Origin: Prillingera fragicola
Taxonomy: Eukaryota > Basidiomycota > Tremellomycetes > Trichosporonales > Trichosporonaceae
Length of the DNA: 64,000 nt
Direction of reading: 5' to 3'
NCBI GenBank assembly: GCA_002335605.1
Contig: BEDY01000005.1
Location: forward strand, 558,001 to 622,000
Made by a program: the position numbers and the translations under genes. Below the pieces are notes generated by a model. It made no database searches, was not told the origin of the DNA, and saw only the letters and a list, made by a program, of their open reading frames with translations. Shown here in pieces: positions 22,329 through 32,585 of the stretch (position 1 is the stretch's first letter; the number at the start of each line of letters is the position of its first letter).

Positions 22329-23446
22329 GATGGTTTATGATGGGGATAGTATGGTGGGTAAAGCTGGGAGTGGAGCTGGATCAAGACCCACGATGTTCGT
22401 AAAAGTATGCATATATGCCAAGAATCGGTACAGGCAAACTGCACGCCGAGCTCCTAGCTCCGTCACACATGTCCTGGTGAACCCTCTGCTCTCGCACGCA
22501 GTGCGGCTATGTCGCCCAAACTGGCGGCTATCTCGCCCGTTTCTTCAGGAACATCGCGCGTAGCTTAAACGAGATGGCCGTAAATGGACAAGTTCAGTGG
22601 CAAAACCTTATTCAGCCTGAACTTGTCACTCCACTGTACGGAGATGCACCTCACTCTCCGTCCGGAGTCGAGTGATTCTCCGTTTGTGAATACAGTAGCA
22701 ATCTCGGCCGGAGATTCCGAACTAAGTTGAGCGAGAGCCAGTTACTGCCTCGTTAAGTGAAGTAAATCCTGTTCTTGCTTAAGACGTCTAGAGGAGTAAC
22801 GGTGTCGCTAACTGCAAATGTCGGGGTTGGGAGTTGGGAGACAGCAGGCTTTCATGGATATACCAAGGAAACTGACCAGAACGACCTGCTCCACACTTCC
22901 TTCGTCAGCGACGCTTTCTGCTTTCGTCTGAAAGGTGAAGGGAAGAGTAATGACATGAGTCGACATGGACGAAATCCGACCCATGGGATTTTAGCCACCG
23001 TACTCGGGAGCGTCCAACACACTCTGGGAGTGGTAGGGTACGTTTGGGGTTCATTGCACTCTGGGGGTTGTAAACATGCACTTTCTACGGGGGCGCAATC
23101 TCCAAAGTGACGATTGTTGCGTCGCACCTTACAAGAGAGACAACTGACACCCAAATGCACCAAGCCTACCTGAAACTACTGCATAGGATTGAACAACCGG
23201 AAAGCGAAGCACCGCTACCGCTGGAGCAACATGACAGAAGTCGCATGAGGATCGCAAAATAATAGAAATAAATGAATATATTGATGTACAGAGCCACTCT
23301 AGTCGCCCACCGTGGGAGACTTGTCCACAGTGGAGCACCAGCCCTGGAGGAACGGATATACAAATGACGTTTAGCCCACGTGAAGACATTCAAATACACT
23401 ACTGAGTCGCATCCTCCGTTCACCATCACCATCACCATCGCCTGCA
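22329..23446. promoter_or_regulatory. shared upstream region of the MFS and amidohydrolase genes
   Basis: About 1.1 kb between two divergent start codons. A CACGTG box lies at 23377-23382, 65 bases before the amidohydrolase ATG. Short open frames here (for example 22775-23110 on the plus strand and 22852-23163 on the minus strand) show no domain and are not accepted. Nothing else is recognised. Confidence 0.5.
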
Positions 23447-25549
23447 ATGTCCGACGTCCGCCAGCGCAAGGCACCTGCATCTGCACCTGCACCTGCATCT
23501 GCCTGTGCTGCCCGAGCGGGAACTCCCCGATACCAACGGGCGGCGCGGCCACCGAACCGACCCACTCGCCAGGTGCACATTGCCATATCACTTGTCATCC
23601 TCGCCTTCTTCGTGGTTTACGCGCAGCGCAAGGGGCTGACCAAAAAAGGAGGCCCGTACGTGCCCGACACTATCAAGGGGCGCCATTTACCAGACTGGTA
23701 TGCCGTGTGCTCCCGCGAAGGCAGGAAAATCTACACTGTCCCGGTGGAGCGAGGGCTCGGCCCCGTCGAGTGCGTTGTCGTCGGAGGCAAGGAAGTAAAG
23801 GACACCGGAAGCCTAGCGCACGTCCGTAGGATGTGGGGTGACGAGAAGACAGGGCCTGTCAACACTGCACCTGCCGCTGTGCAGAAGCAGGGAGGCCTCA
23901 AGATCATCTATCTGCCCGAAGGCACCACTCTTACTCCTGGGCTTACCGACTCCCACGCTCACCCTCTCGAATATGGCATGTTTGCCAACCTGCAGCTCCA
24001 GGGCTCAGCGACGGTCCAAGAAGCGGCACAGCGGGTCGAAGACTATGTCAAGAAGCGCGGCAAGATAGACGAGGCGGAATACATTACTGGCATGGGCTGG
24101 GACCAGAACCACTGGCCAGTGAAAGAGTTCCCCACAGCGGTAAGCCGAACTTCAAGCGCCAAGACTGACATGCAGGCACACCTGGACACCCCCACTCTGA
24201 AGGGAGTTCACATCGTTCTCTACCGCATTGACGTGCATGCAGTCTGGGTCTCGCCCGCTGTGCTGAATGCGATCGGCTTCATTCCAGTTGAGGACATTGA
24301 GGGCGGCCTGGTTGTGCGAGACGACTCTGGCAACCCGACCGGCGTCTTCATCGACAATGCGATTCGCCGTTACGTATCCCCTGTAGTCCCTAACCCCAGC
24401 GAGACCCAGACTCGCGAGTTCCTCGACGTGGCAACTCGCGACGCCCTTGAACTCGGCATGGTCGGTCTGCACGCTGCAGGCCTTCAACCGGAGGAAATTG
24501 CCTTTTTCCACAACGAGGCCAACCAAGGGCGCCTTGGGGTGAGTAAAGAGAACCAGGGGCGAAACTGACTACCAAAGCTTCGCGTCTACGGCATGCTGCT
24601 CTGCAAGGACCGTGCCAAGTACTGCGGAGACCAGATCGAGCGAATCCACGGCGCTGGCGATGGCCGCTTCACCCTTAGCTCTGTGAAGCTCTTTGGCGAC
24701 GGCGCACTCGGTTCTCGTGGCGCTGCCCTCTTGGAGGACTATTCAGACGACCCAGGGAACAGGGGCCTGCTTCTCACACCCGAAGAGGAATGGGCACCGG
24801 TTGTCAAGAAGTATTACGACAGTGGGTGGCAGGTCAACATCCATGCCATTGGCGACTATGCCAACAAGGTCGTCATCGATGCCATGGAGGCTGCCATTGG
24901 GGATGACAAGGACGCGGGCCGCGCACGTCGCCTGCGAATCGAGCACAGCCAAATTATGACACAGCGCGATCTTCGCCGTGCCGCAGACCTGGGCATCATT
25001 GCCAGCTTCCAGCCTACGCACGCGACCAGCGACGTGAGTGCCACCGAGCGACAGCATATTGACCACCGTCTAGATGAACTATGCCGAAGCCCGTCTGGGC
25101 TCTGAGCGCATTAAAGGCGCGTATGCCTGGCGCACCTATTTGAACCTTGGCGGCCGCATTGCGCTCGGTTCAGACTTCCCCGTCGAACACCCCGCACCAC
25201 TCAAAGGCTTTTACGCCGCCGTTTCGCGCTGCAGTGAAGACGGCAACTCGCCCCATGGCCCCGGAGGATGGTATCCGGAGGAGAAGCTGACTCGCGAGGA
25301 GGCGTTGCGCGGGTTCACAGCTGACGGTGAGCACGACTTCCGAGTGTCAACGTGCCGCTCATAGCTGACTTCTCAGCGGCCTACGCGTCATTCTCAACCA
25401 ACACTGGGAGCTTGACATCTGGGTTCCGCTTTGATGCCGTGCTCTGGGACGACGACCTGATGACCGTGGAACAGTCTGAAATGCTCGAGGTCAAGGTGCT
25501 GGCGACTATTATGGACGGCCGCATTGTTTACGGCAAGTGGAAGGCTTGA
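23447..25549 (+). CDS. amidohydrolase family 3 (YtcJ-like), membrane-anchored
   Basis: A 645-residue metal-dependent amidohydrolase of the YtcJ/amidohydrolase-3 type. Exons are 23447-24139, 24176-24538, 24578-25033, 25074-25326 and 25377-25549. The N-terminus is Ala/Pro/Arg-rich and followed by one hydrophobic helix (VHIAISLVILAFFVVYA, about residues 43-59), suggesting a signal anchor. The metal-binding HxH is visible in PGLTDSHAHPLEYG. Further family motifs are GMGWDQNHWP, LFGDGALGSRGA, VNIHAIGDYAN, RIEHSQIM, QPTHATSDMNYAEARLG, LGSDFPVE and NSPHGPGGWYPEE. The first intron is 36 bases, stop-free and in frame, so an unspliced product would gain 12 residues. The substrate is unknown. Confidence 0.92.
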
Positions 25550-28500
25550 CAAAATACGCCCTTTACGTAGCAAACCATGCAAGACAGACAATCTGTGCAT
25601 GAAATGGCTTGCACCGCCGGTAAACTGCACGCGTGTTCACAACACATCATGCCGGTGTGGCGTCGCGGGCAGCCATGCGGGCACAAGCCCGTGAACCGTG
25701 GGACAGTTACCGTGTCTAACTTTCCTAAACCTTGCACATAGCCGGGTGCAGTCGCCACAAAGACGATTCTGCGAACAGCAAGGAGCGAGACACCCTCCCC
25801 GCGGGCCGCTGTTGTTGATGGGACTTGAGCACTACTGCTGTGTGTATCAAGAGTGCGACCCTGCACGATATTCAACTCGTGCGTGTGCCAGTACCATGGT
25901 AAGATCGGTATCCCGGACACGATGGGGCGGAACGTCGGAACGGACGCGTCTGGGCCTGCTGCAGAACTTGTTGCTACGGCGACCGGCTGCGTGCATGCAT
26001 CAGGGCCTCATCATGGTTTGAATGCCGTCCTCCTGAAAGGTGCGGGGCTGCCAACAGCCAGTTGATCACTCCTGGCTGCTGAAAGCGCAGAGGCCAAATG
26101 CCACCGAAGATAGCAGGGCGTGCAAGGGTTTGAAAAGCATGATGTCACCTGGGTGTCACTTCCCCGCAATTTACCCCACATGCCGCCCTGGTGCCATAGG
26201 TACCACTACTCCCCGGTCCCGTCGCGGTACCCGAGCCGCGCGCGCGTGATGCACTGTTCTGCCAGATGGGCAACTCGAGGATAACCACCTGGCTAGCCAT
26301 GGTTGGGTCAATCACGCGCGCGATGGTTAGCGACGCGCCTGGGTGATCAAATAGGCACTGATGTGCCTTTGGTCTCCGCCGTCCTTTACTCAACCTTCAA
26401 ACATGCCATACACATAGCAAAGACGGCATATGGGGCATGCGGGCCGTTGACGTTGACTGAAGCGATCTGGAGAGGGACGAACCGCCTCAACGTTGCACAG
26501 CCCCTTGATGTGTTCGCCCTCAATGAGATGCGCACTCTCATGAATGCAGCACAAATGCAATGAGCGCAATGAAGAGTCAAGTAAATTTTTGTTCTTTGCA
26601 TGTTGAGTGCACATGTTCTCTGAGCCATTATGCACAACCGAGGGTGCTGACAGCAGATGAACGCCACCACCAACGTATGTAGCCCTGTGGCGCTCTACGG
26701 GGTTTTCGGTGCCCGGTGGAATCGGTGGATCGGTTGAATCGGTGAGCACGATCGGAGGCTCCAAGCCCAGAGCGCCAGAGCAGACCGAGAGATTAGAGGA
26801 CATCACCAAACCTACTTCAGGCGTCGTCAACGGTTCTGCACAGTTTGCGCCACTCGAATCCAGGGCTTGGGTTCCCAAATGGTTGAATATTTAGCAAATA
26901 TTCCGCGGCGGCGGCGCCAAAGCAATTGGGCTGGTCTAATCGGGGTATGACAGCGGTGATTCCACGAGTGACCAGCATGACCAGACGGTACTTCGGTAAT
27001 AATCATCATCAATACATCAATAAGATCTGATCATGTTGAACACAGGATGACGCATGGGTATACCTGGTGGCGCACTGGCGTCTTACTTTGGGGAGGTGGC
27101 CGAGTAAGCCCTCGTCTTTCTCTTCCTCTGGCCTGTCGTCAAAGCAGGCAGTCACGTCAACGCCCGTTGAAATACTTTTTCGGTTTCAGTTCCACAGTTC
27201 GACATGTTGAGCTTGGCTACCAGCTGCGGCGCTTTTGATGTTTAAACGCATGTCGTTGTTCTCGTAGCTCGTGGCTCATCGGGTCAGGTCCCACCGGCGG
27301 AGGCACCGCCGTGCCGGACCGTGACGCGCAAAACGCAAACGGCATGTACGAGAGCATCTACGCCACGCCAGTAATACAGTTCTCAGGGCAGACGACGACC
27401 GAACACCCAAGAGCGAAAGTGCCTTCGTCGAAAGTCCAGGAGTCAAGGGACCGCACACCGCGGACATGACTGGTGGCGCGCTCGGGGATGAGGTCGCAAG
27501 GCGGCGTATGCTTCGGCCACATGGCCCATTCTGCAGGTTTATGGCAGGGTTCGTTAGTTTCGGCTCTGAACGTGAGGTGAACCATTGCGGGATGGATGGA
27601 GAGCAACGGAGGGAATCAAGGGCGGGCGGAGGTGGATGCTAACAACAGTGATCGTGCGTATGACTATTCAACCTTGTCAGGCTACGCCGCCATCGCGTAT
27701 GTAACATGGTGCGCTCAGACAGATGATGTACTACTATGCTTGCTACTACTCTTTAACTCGCCTTGCTGGCCTTGGCTCCACATATTATCTGTTACCACCT
27801 AGTCCCGACAAACGGCTTTCTTCAACGTCTCTCCTTCCCCCCTCACTGTTACCCAGGACTACAACAATAATAACCAGTGAGTAATGGCCCACTGGCCTCT
27901 GGCTTGGTCCTCCACCACATCCACATCGCTATGGCCCCATCAGAGGCTTGAGGAATGCGCAAACGCACTCGACCTAGTGCTAGGTGGCTCTTGGCTTGCA
28001 AAGTGTCCCCCTTAGGTTGCAAGCCCTGGGGCAATCCCTGGCATGCCTTGCACTCGTAGTTCTGGCGCTGTAGCGGCAAGCAGCTTTTCAAGATCTGTAG
28101 TGACGGGCCGACGGACAAAGCAGCAACACAGTGATGTGCAGCAGCTCGCACCAAACAAGCCTCCAGCCTCTCTCGGCGTGTGACCATGCGCAAATACTTT
28201 GGCACTGACTACAACTTTAGGCTCTCCACCACTGCACCAGTCTACCATATCAATTGCAAGCAATTGCAAGCTCTTAATCCACAGTGAGTTCGGGTCACCA
28301 ATGTCCTGTTCAGTGATCAGTGGGGTTGTCCGAGACACCGGACGGTCACCCCTACCGGCCCTGCAGCCCCTGGTGTCCCACCATGCTGTATGCCTCCCCG
28401 TTCCTCTCTTGTCATCCTTCTCTTGTTCTCACCCTCGCGATTGTCATGCCCATGCTTACCGCAACAGTCGAAGAGTGCGCCGCAACTGGAGTGCTCAGTC

Positions 28501-28853
28501 ACTGCAACAAAGGCGACCTGGCGTCGACATTATTGCAGTTACAAGCCTGACCAAGATCCTGATATCGTTGAGCCCTTCATTAATTTGCTCCGACCGTGCG
28601 TGGCACAAAGCAACGCCACACCTCTTCGAGTCCCGTGCTCGCGCCTTCCGTTTCCTCGGACAACTAGGTATTCTCAAGTCGACGAGCACCGTCGGGGGCT
28701 GATCTAGAGGATCGTTGCGTTCGGTACCCTCGTGTATTCTCTTCTCTGCTTCCTCCGAAGTCACAAGAAGCGGTTATCGCCATCGCTTTGGCCACCTCTC
28801 GGCTCACTCGTTGTCCTATCCACTTTGCGTCTCAACAACGCACTCATTCCATT
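25550..28853. other. 3.3-kb interval without a recognisable gene
   Basis: This is the longest stretch with no gene I can support. Open frames up to about 160 codons occur on both strands but have Cys/His/Pro-rich, patternless translations and no splice chain that lengthens them. A short tRNA-like fragment near 27096-27110 lacks the rest of a tRNA. An imperfect palindrome-like pair of CGCGCG-rich arms lies at 26239-26250 and 26311-26322. The last part must include the promoter of the TCP11-like gene. A non-coding RNA cannot be excluded. Confidence 0.5.
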
Positions 28854-31736
28854 ATGGACACTGACCCCAACGCATACGTTGACCGTGGCACATCGTCGTC
28901 GTCGTCCACTTTTCCTCAACAACGGCCCCCGACTGCGGGACACCACCAGAACTCTTCGCAAGATGCAGAGCGGACGGACCCGGATCCACGAGACCCTCGT
29001 GCCGCAGCTCCGCACACCAGCCCCGAGCTTTCCAGTGGCAACATTTTGGCAACTGGACGGACACCGAGCTCACCGCTAGCGCCGAGCATGCCGCAACCTG
29101 CCCCGCATGCAGAGTCGTCAGCTCAAGCACAGGCTCGCCATGCTGCTGCACCCACCTTGGATACCGACATGTACACGCCTTTTGTCTCCCCCTGCCCTGC
29201 CCCCAGCTCATCTCGTGGGTCGCTCCAAGCCCCCGGTTCGTCCGAGCAGCTTCGCAATGTTATGCAGGAGGCCGCAAAGACAGAGGAGCGCCACGAGACG
29301 CGCATTCCATCAGCAACTGCTCCGGCGCTTTTGACCAGCAAGCCTCTTGACCGGGTGGCTTCCCAGTCAGGTACGACTGCGCTCCCGTCTCGCCGCGACC
29401 ACGGGTGGTCTCAAACCAAGCGACCCATGCAGCGTATCACGTCGCAAAATGGCACCTGCCACCTTCCCCAGCATCGCTCCATTGCGCTGAAGCGTGCACG
29501 ATCGTTCTCGGACCCTCCCGAGAGCCATCGGCCAGTGCAAGCCGCCCGTCATGCAGCAAAGTACTTTCGCAACCTTCCGCGCAAAAAGATGCGCGTTTGG
29601 ACAGCCAAGGATGCAGCCGAAGCCGCGGAGGGCGAACGTATCATGCGCCAGATCCGCGGGCGTGCGCAGGACAACTACATTGCTGCCAGCCGTGAGCCGC
29701 CAGTAAACATGCGGTCTCTGCGTGTGCTTGACACCAACGAGGTCTTGCGCCTTCCTCAGATGCGCCACGACCTTTTGTTTGACAATTTTGGATTCCGCCC
29801 GATCCACACGCCTATGGCCTATTCGTCGACAAACTATGGGCTGCTCTCGACCTTGCGGTCACAAATTGTGCACCCTTCTCCGGCTTCCGAGTCGAGCAAC
29901 ATGTACTGGGAGTGCATTCGGGCGGAGATCGAGTACGGGTGCCGCTGCACTCGCTGGGACGGCGCCGTGCCTTCCCGCGTAAAGGAGTGCATCTGCGGGC
30001 GTTGGAAGGGTGGCATGAGTGAAAAGGCGTGGTGGAAAGAGTCTCGCGCGACGTGGCCCAGCCGTCTTCCTAGGCTCATTTCGACGCTTCGCGAAATTCT
30101 CGAGTCCCTCATGGCATCCACGACGCCTTGCGTGAATCACTATGCGCATTCGATCAACCGTGATGCGCAGGCGCATCACTCGCAAGTTTGCCCGACCGTA
30201 ACTCATTCCCTCGTGCCCACGCTCTTTGCCGCTCTTGACGCCGAGTTTCTCACCTCGCAAGTGCGTCGGGGCAACTTCGACTGTGAGATTTTCAGCGTCA
30301 TTGGTGATGCCATGAAGGTTCACTGCGCACCGGTTCGCGATGCCATGGTTGACGACATGGTCAAGACGGCCACAGGCAGTGACGGCCGCATGCCCGACGT
30401 CGTGGCCGGTCTGCGCAAGTGCTTTGACTGTGTCGAGGTCATGAAGCTCGATATTGCAAACCACCAGGTTCAGTCGCTCAAGGGCATGCTGTGGCAGCAG
30501 GCTGAGCAGAATGAGATGACGACCTTCACCAACTATCTCCTCGCAGCGGGACGCACACTTGAGACTTCCAAGACACATACCTGGATCAACGCAGCTTCCA
30601 AGCGTGTTGCCTTTGCGACGCTTCCTCGCGAACGCCGCCACTTGCTGGCCCAGTGCGACTGCTCGTCCAACACCGAGTTTGTGATTCGCTCGCTGGCTGA
30701 TGGCTTCATCACCCTCGTCTTTGGCGACTGGCAAGAGGTGGGCGAAATGTGGCCTCCTGTTGTTCCTTCTCGTCGTCCTGGTAGCCCGATCAGTGGCCAC
30801 GTCTTCCCCACAAAGGTCATCGTGCCCGAGGTCTTCAAGATGGACTCTGGCCGCCTGAAGAACTTTAATGCCGAGATGGTCGACATTGCAATTGCACAGA
30901 GCATTCTGCAGGCTTTCCGGGTCCAGTACATGCGGCACAACTCTGACGCGACCGCCGACGAGGTCGAGTCACAGGTTGCCCAGGTGCGCGAGAGCTACAA
31001 GCACGTCATGACTTTGGGCAATGGCCTGGGCAGGTCTACCAGCGACTGCCCTTCGGACTTGAGCCTCCACATGGCGCACCGCATCGTGTTTGCCCGCGTC
31101 GTGTACACACCGACATCGCGCAACCAAGCCGAAGTCGAGCTCGTCAACCGGCTGGCGCAGGAGTTTGACCTAATCATTGCTCGCGACATTGCGCGCCCCG
31201 ATGCTCCTGCCTACCTGCAGGCAATCGAGTCGCTTCGCAAACTCGTCCACAGCATGCTCACCAAGACGCTTCTCCTACACCGTGTGCAGCCCGAGTCGTT
31301 TTTGTACGACACTCGCGGCGTTGATTCCAAGCCCTGCCTTGGCGGCCGCATCATTCCACCCTCGGCGCGCCTTCGTGTTCCCGCTTGCCGCTTTGTCAGT
31401 CTGGCCGAGCCTCTCACCGGTCAAGGCGCGCCGACCAACGATCCGCGTGAGCGATACCACCGTCCCGCCAACTCTGAAGCGGTTGTGGCAGCCAACGAAA
31501 TGTTTTCGCGCAGGCTTTCCGAGGCTCGTGCTTCCGAGGCCGAGCTCGCAGTCAAGCTCGGCTTTGAGCCACTGGTCAACGAGATTCGCGCTGTTGTGGA
31601 CCGCATGGTCAAGACGGCAGACTTCAACCTGTGTGTCTTTGCCAACCTATACGGCAGGCAGGGCATGCTCGTGGGCAGTGGGCCACTCCTGCCCCTCCCC
31701 GAGCTCGCCGGTGAAGAGGGCGCTGTATTCATGTAG
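28854..31736 (+). CDS. TCP11-family protein (SOK1-like)
   Basis: A 960-residue, intronless gene of the T-complex protein 11 family, whose yeast member Sok1 was found as a suppressor of lost protein kinase A activity. The first ATG is at 28854 (MDTDPNAYVDRG); the frame extends upstream only to a TTG. Residues 1 to about 200 are Ser/Pro/Gln-rich and probably disordered. A basic stretch (HAAKYFRNLPRKKMRVW) precedes the TCP11 domain, marked by FDNFGFRPIHTPM, YWECIRAEIEYGC, LKLDIANHQVQ-like MKLDIANHQVQSLK, and a long all-helical C-terminal part ending DFNLCVFANLYGR. Cellular role in this organism is inferred only from family membership. Confidence 0.88.
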   Translation: MDTDPNAYVDRGTSSSSSTFPQQRPPTAGHHQNSSQDAERTDPDPRDPRAAAPHTSPELSSGNILATGRTPSSPLAPSMPQPAPHAESSAQAQARHAAAPTLDTDMYTPFVSPCPAPSSSRGSLQAPGSSEQLRNVMQEAAKTEERHETRIPSATAPALLTSKPLDRVASQSGTTALPSRRDHGWSQTKRPMQRITSQNGTCHLPQHRSIALKRARSFSDPPESHRPVQAARHAAKYFRNLPRKKMRVWTAKDAAEAAEGERIMRQIRGRAQDNYIAASREPPVNMRSLRVLDTNEVLRLPQMRHDLLFDNFGFRPIHTPMAYSSTNYGLLSTLRSQIVHPSPASESSNMYWECIRAEIEYGCRCTRWDGAVPSRVKECICGRWKGGMSEKAWWKESRATWPSRLPRLISTLREILESLMASTTPCVNHYAHSINRDAQAHHSQVCPTVTHSLVPTLFAALDAEFLTSQVRRGNFDCEIFSVIGDAMKVHCAPVRDAMVDDMVKTATGSDGRMPDVVAGLRKCFDCVEVMKLDIANHQVQSLKGMLWQQAEQNEMTTFTNYLLAAGRTLETSKTHTWINAASKRVAFATLPRERRHLLAQCDCSSNTEFVIRSLADGFITLVFGDWQEVGEMWPPVVPSRRPGSPISGHVFPTKVIVPEVFKMDSGRLKNFNAEMVDIAIAQSILQAFRVQYMRHNSDATADEVESQVAQVRESYKHVMTLGNGLGRSTSDCPSDLSLHMAHRIVFARVVYTPTSRNQAEVELVNRLAQEFDLIIARDIARPDAPAYLQAIESLRKLVHSMLTKTLLLHRVQPESFLYDTRGVDSKPCLGGRIIPPSARLRVPACRFVSLAEPLTGQGAPTNDPRERYHRPANSEAVVAANEMFSRRLSEARASEAELAVKLGFEPLVNEIRAVVDRMVKTADFNLCVFANLYGRQGMLVGSGPLLPLPELAGEEGAVFM

Positions 31737-32585
31737 TCTATAGCATCATTGGCCACGACATGACTTTGCTGGGCAGAGACATTAGCCTGGTTGTAGCCAG
31801 ACTATGTGTGTCATAATAATACTATTAATAATGTAAAATGTATATGCACCAGCCAGCCAGCCGATCGCAGTGCGCAGCACACGACAGCGGGACCATCGTG
31901 TGTACGTACGGATGTACGACGCAAAGGGGCATGTACGTATTGGCGGGAGGGTTAATGTGGATGGCGTCGTGAAGTAATGGACGACCCCGTCCATGGTGGC
32001 GCGAGTCTGTGATCGAATGTGCAGCCCGAGCGCAAACAGCCAGCAGCCCAGCGATCGTCCGACTAGAAGGGAGGGTTGAATAACTGACATCGTTCGGAGT
32101 TATGTCGGCCGGGCCAAAAGTGGCAAATTCTGGCTGCCCAGCCAAATGGTGTGTGTGTGGACATTTTGCACGCGGTGGTAATGGCGTCAGGCGCCCATGC
32201 TGGGTGCCCAGCCAGGCAGGCAGGTAACAACCTGCACTAGATGAATTGTACTGGAAGCGGGATCAAATCTGGGCACCAGGGACGGAGCAAAGGGTAGCAC
32301 ATCCTCAGTCTTCCTCGCGATCTCGAAGTCGTCTCTCCACGTCCTTCTACTCAAATCCACTCGGCCGCCTCTTATCACTCAATCTTGCATCAGGTGAACG
32401 GGTCTGACACGCCTCGTCATCAACCTCCGCTACCCAAGCCAGGAGGATCCCCCCCGCCAACAACCGGCACGAGCCAGTCCACTACCCGGGCCCGGCACGT
32501 CCTATTGTTCGACTCTTTCAAGGTCATACCTTCCCAGTCCTAACCCCCCTCCTCCACACCCTCTACCACTACCCTACAAGACACC
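31737..32585. other. intergenic, 3' end of TCP11-like gene and DEF1 promoter
   Basis: About 850 bases between two plus-strand genes. The last 200 bases before the DEF1 start are C/T-rich, as is usual for promoters and leaders in these fungi. No gene is recognised. Confidence 0.55.

Noticed and set aside
22852..23163. Cys-rich minus-strand frame that might be a zinc-cluster start
   Set aside because: The cysteine spacing (CLSC followed by irregular gaps) does not fit a Zn2Cys6 motif and there is no continuing exon.
27093..27125. tRNA-like string GGTGGCCGAGT
   Set aside because: Only a D-arm-like fragment is present; no T-arm box, acceptor stem or anticodon arm can be drawn around it.
28788..28853. 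Upstream extension of the TCP11-like frame
   Set aside because: It also begins at TTG; the first ATG is at 28854.
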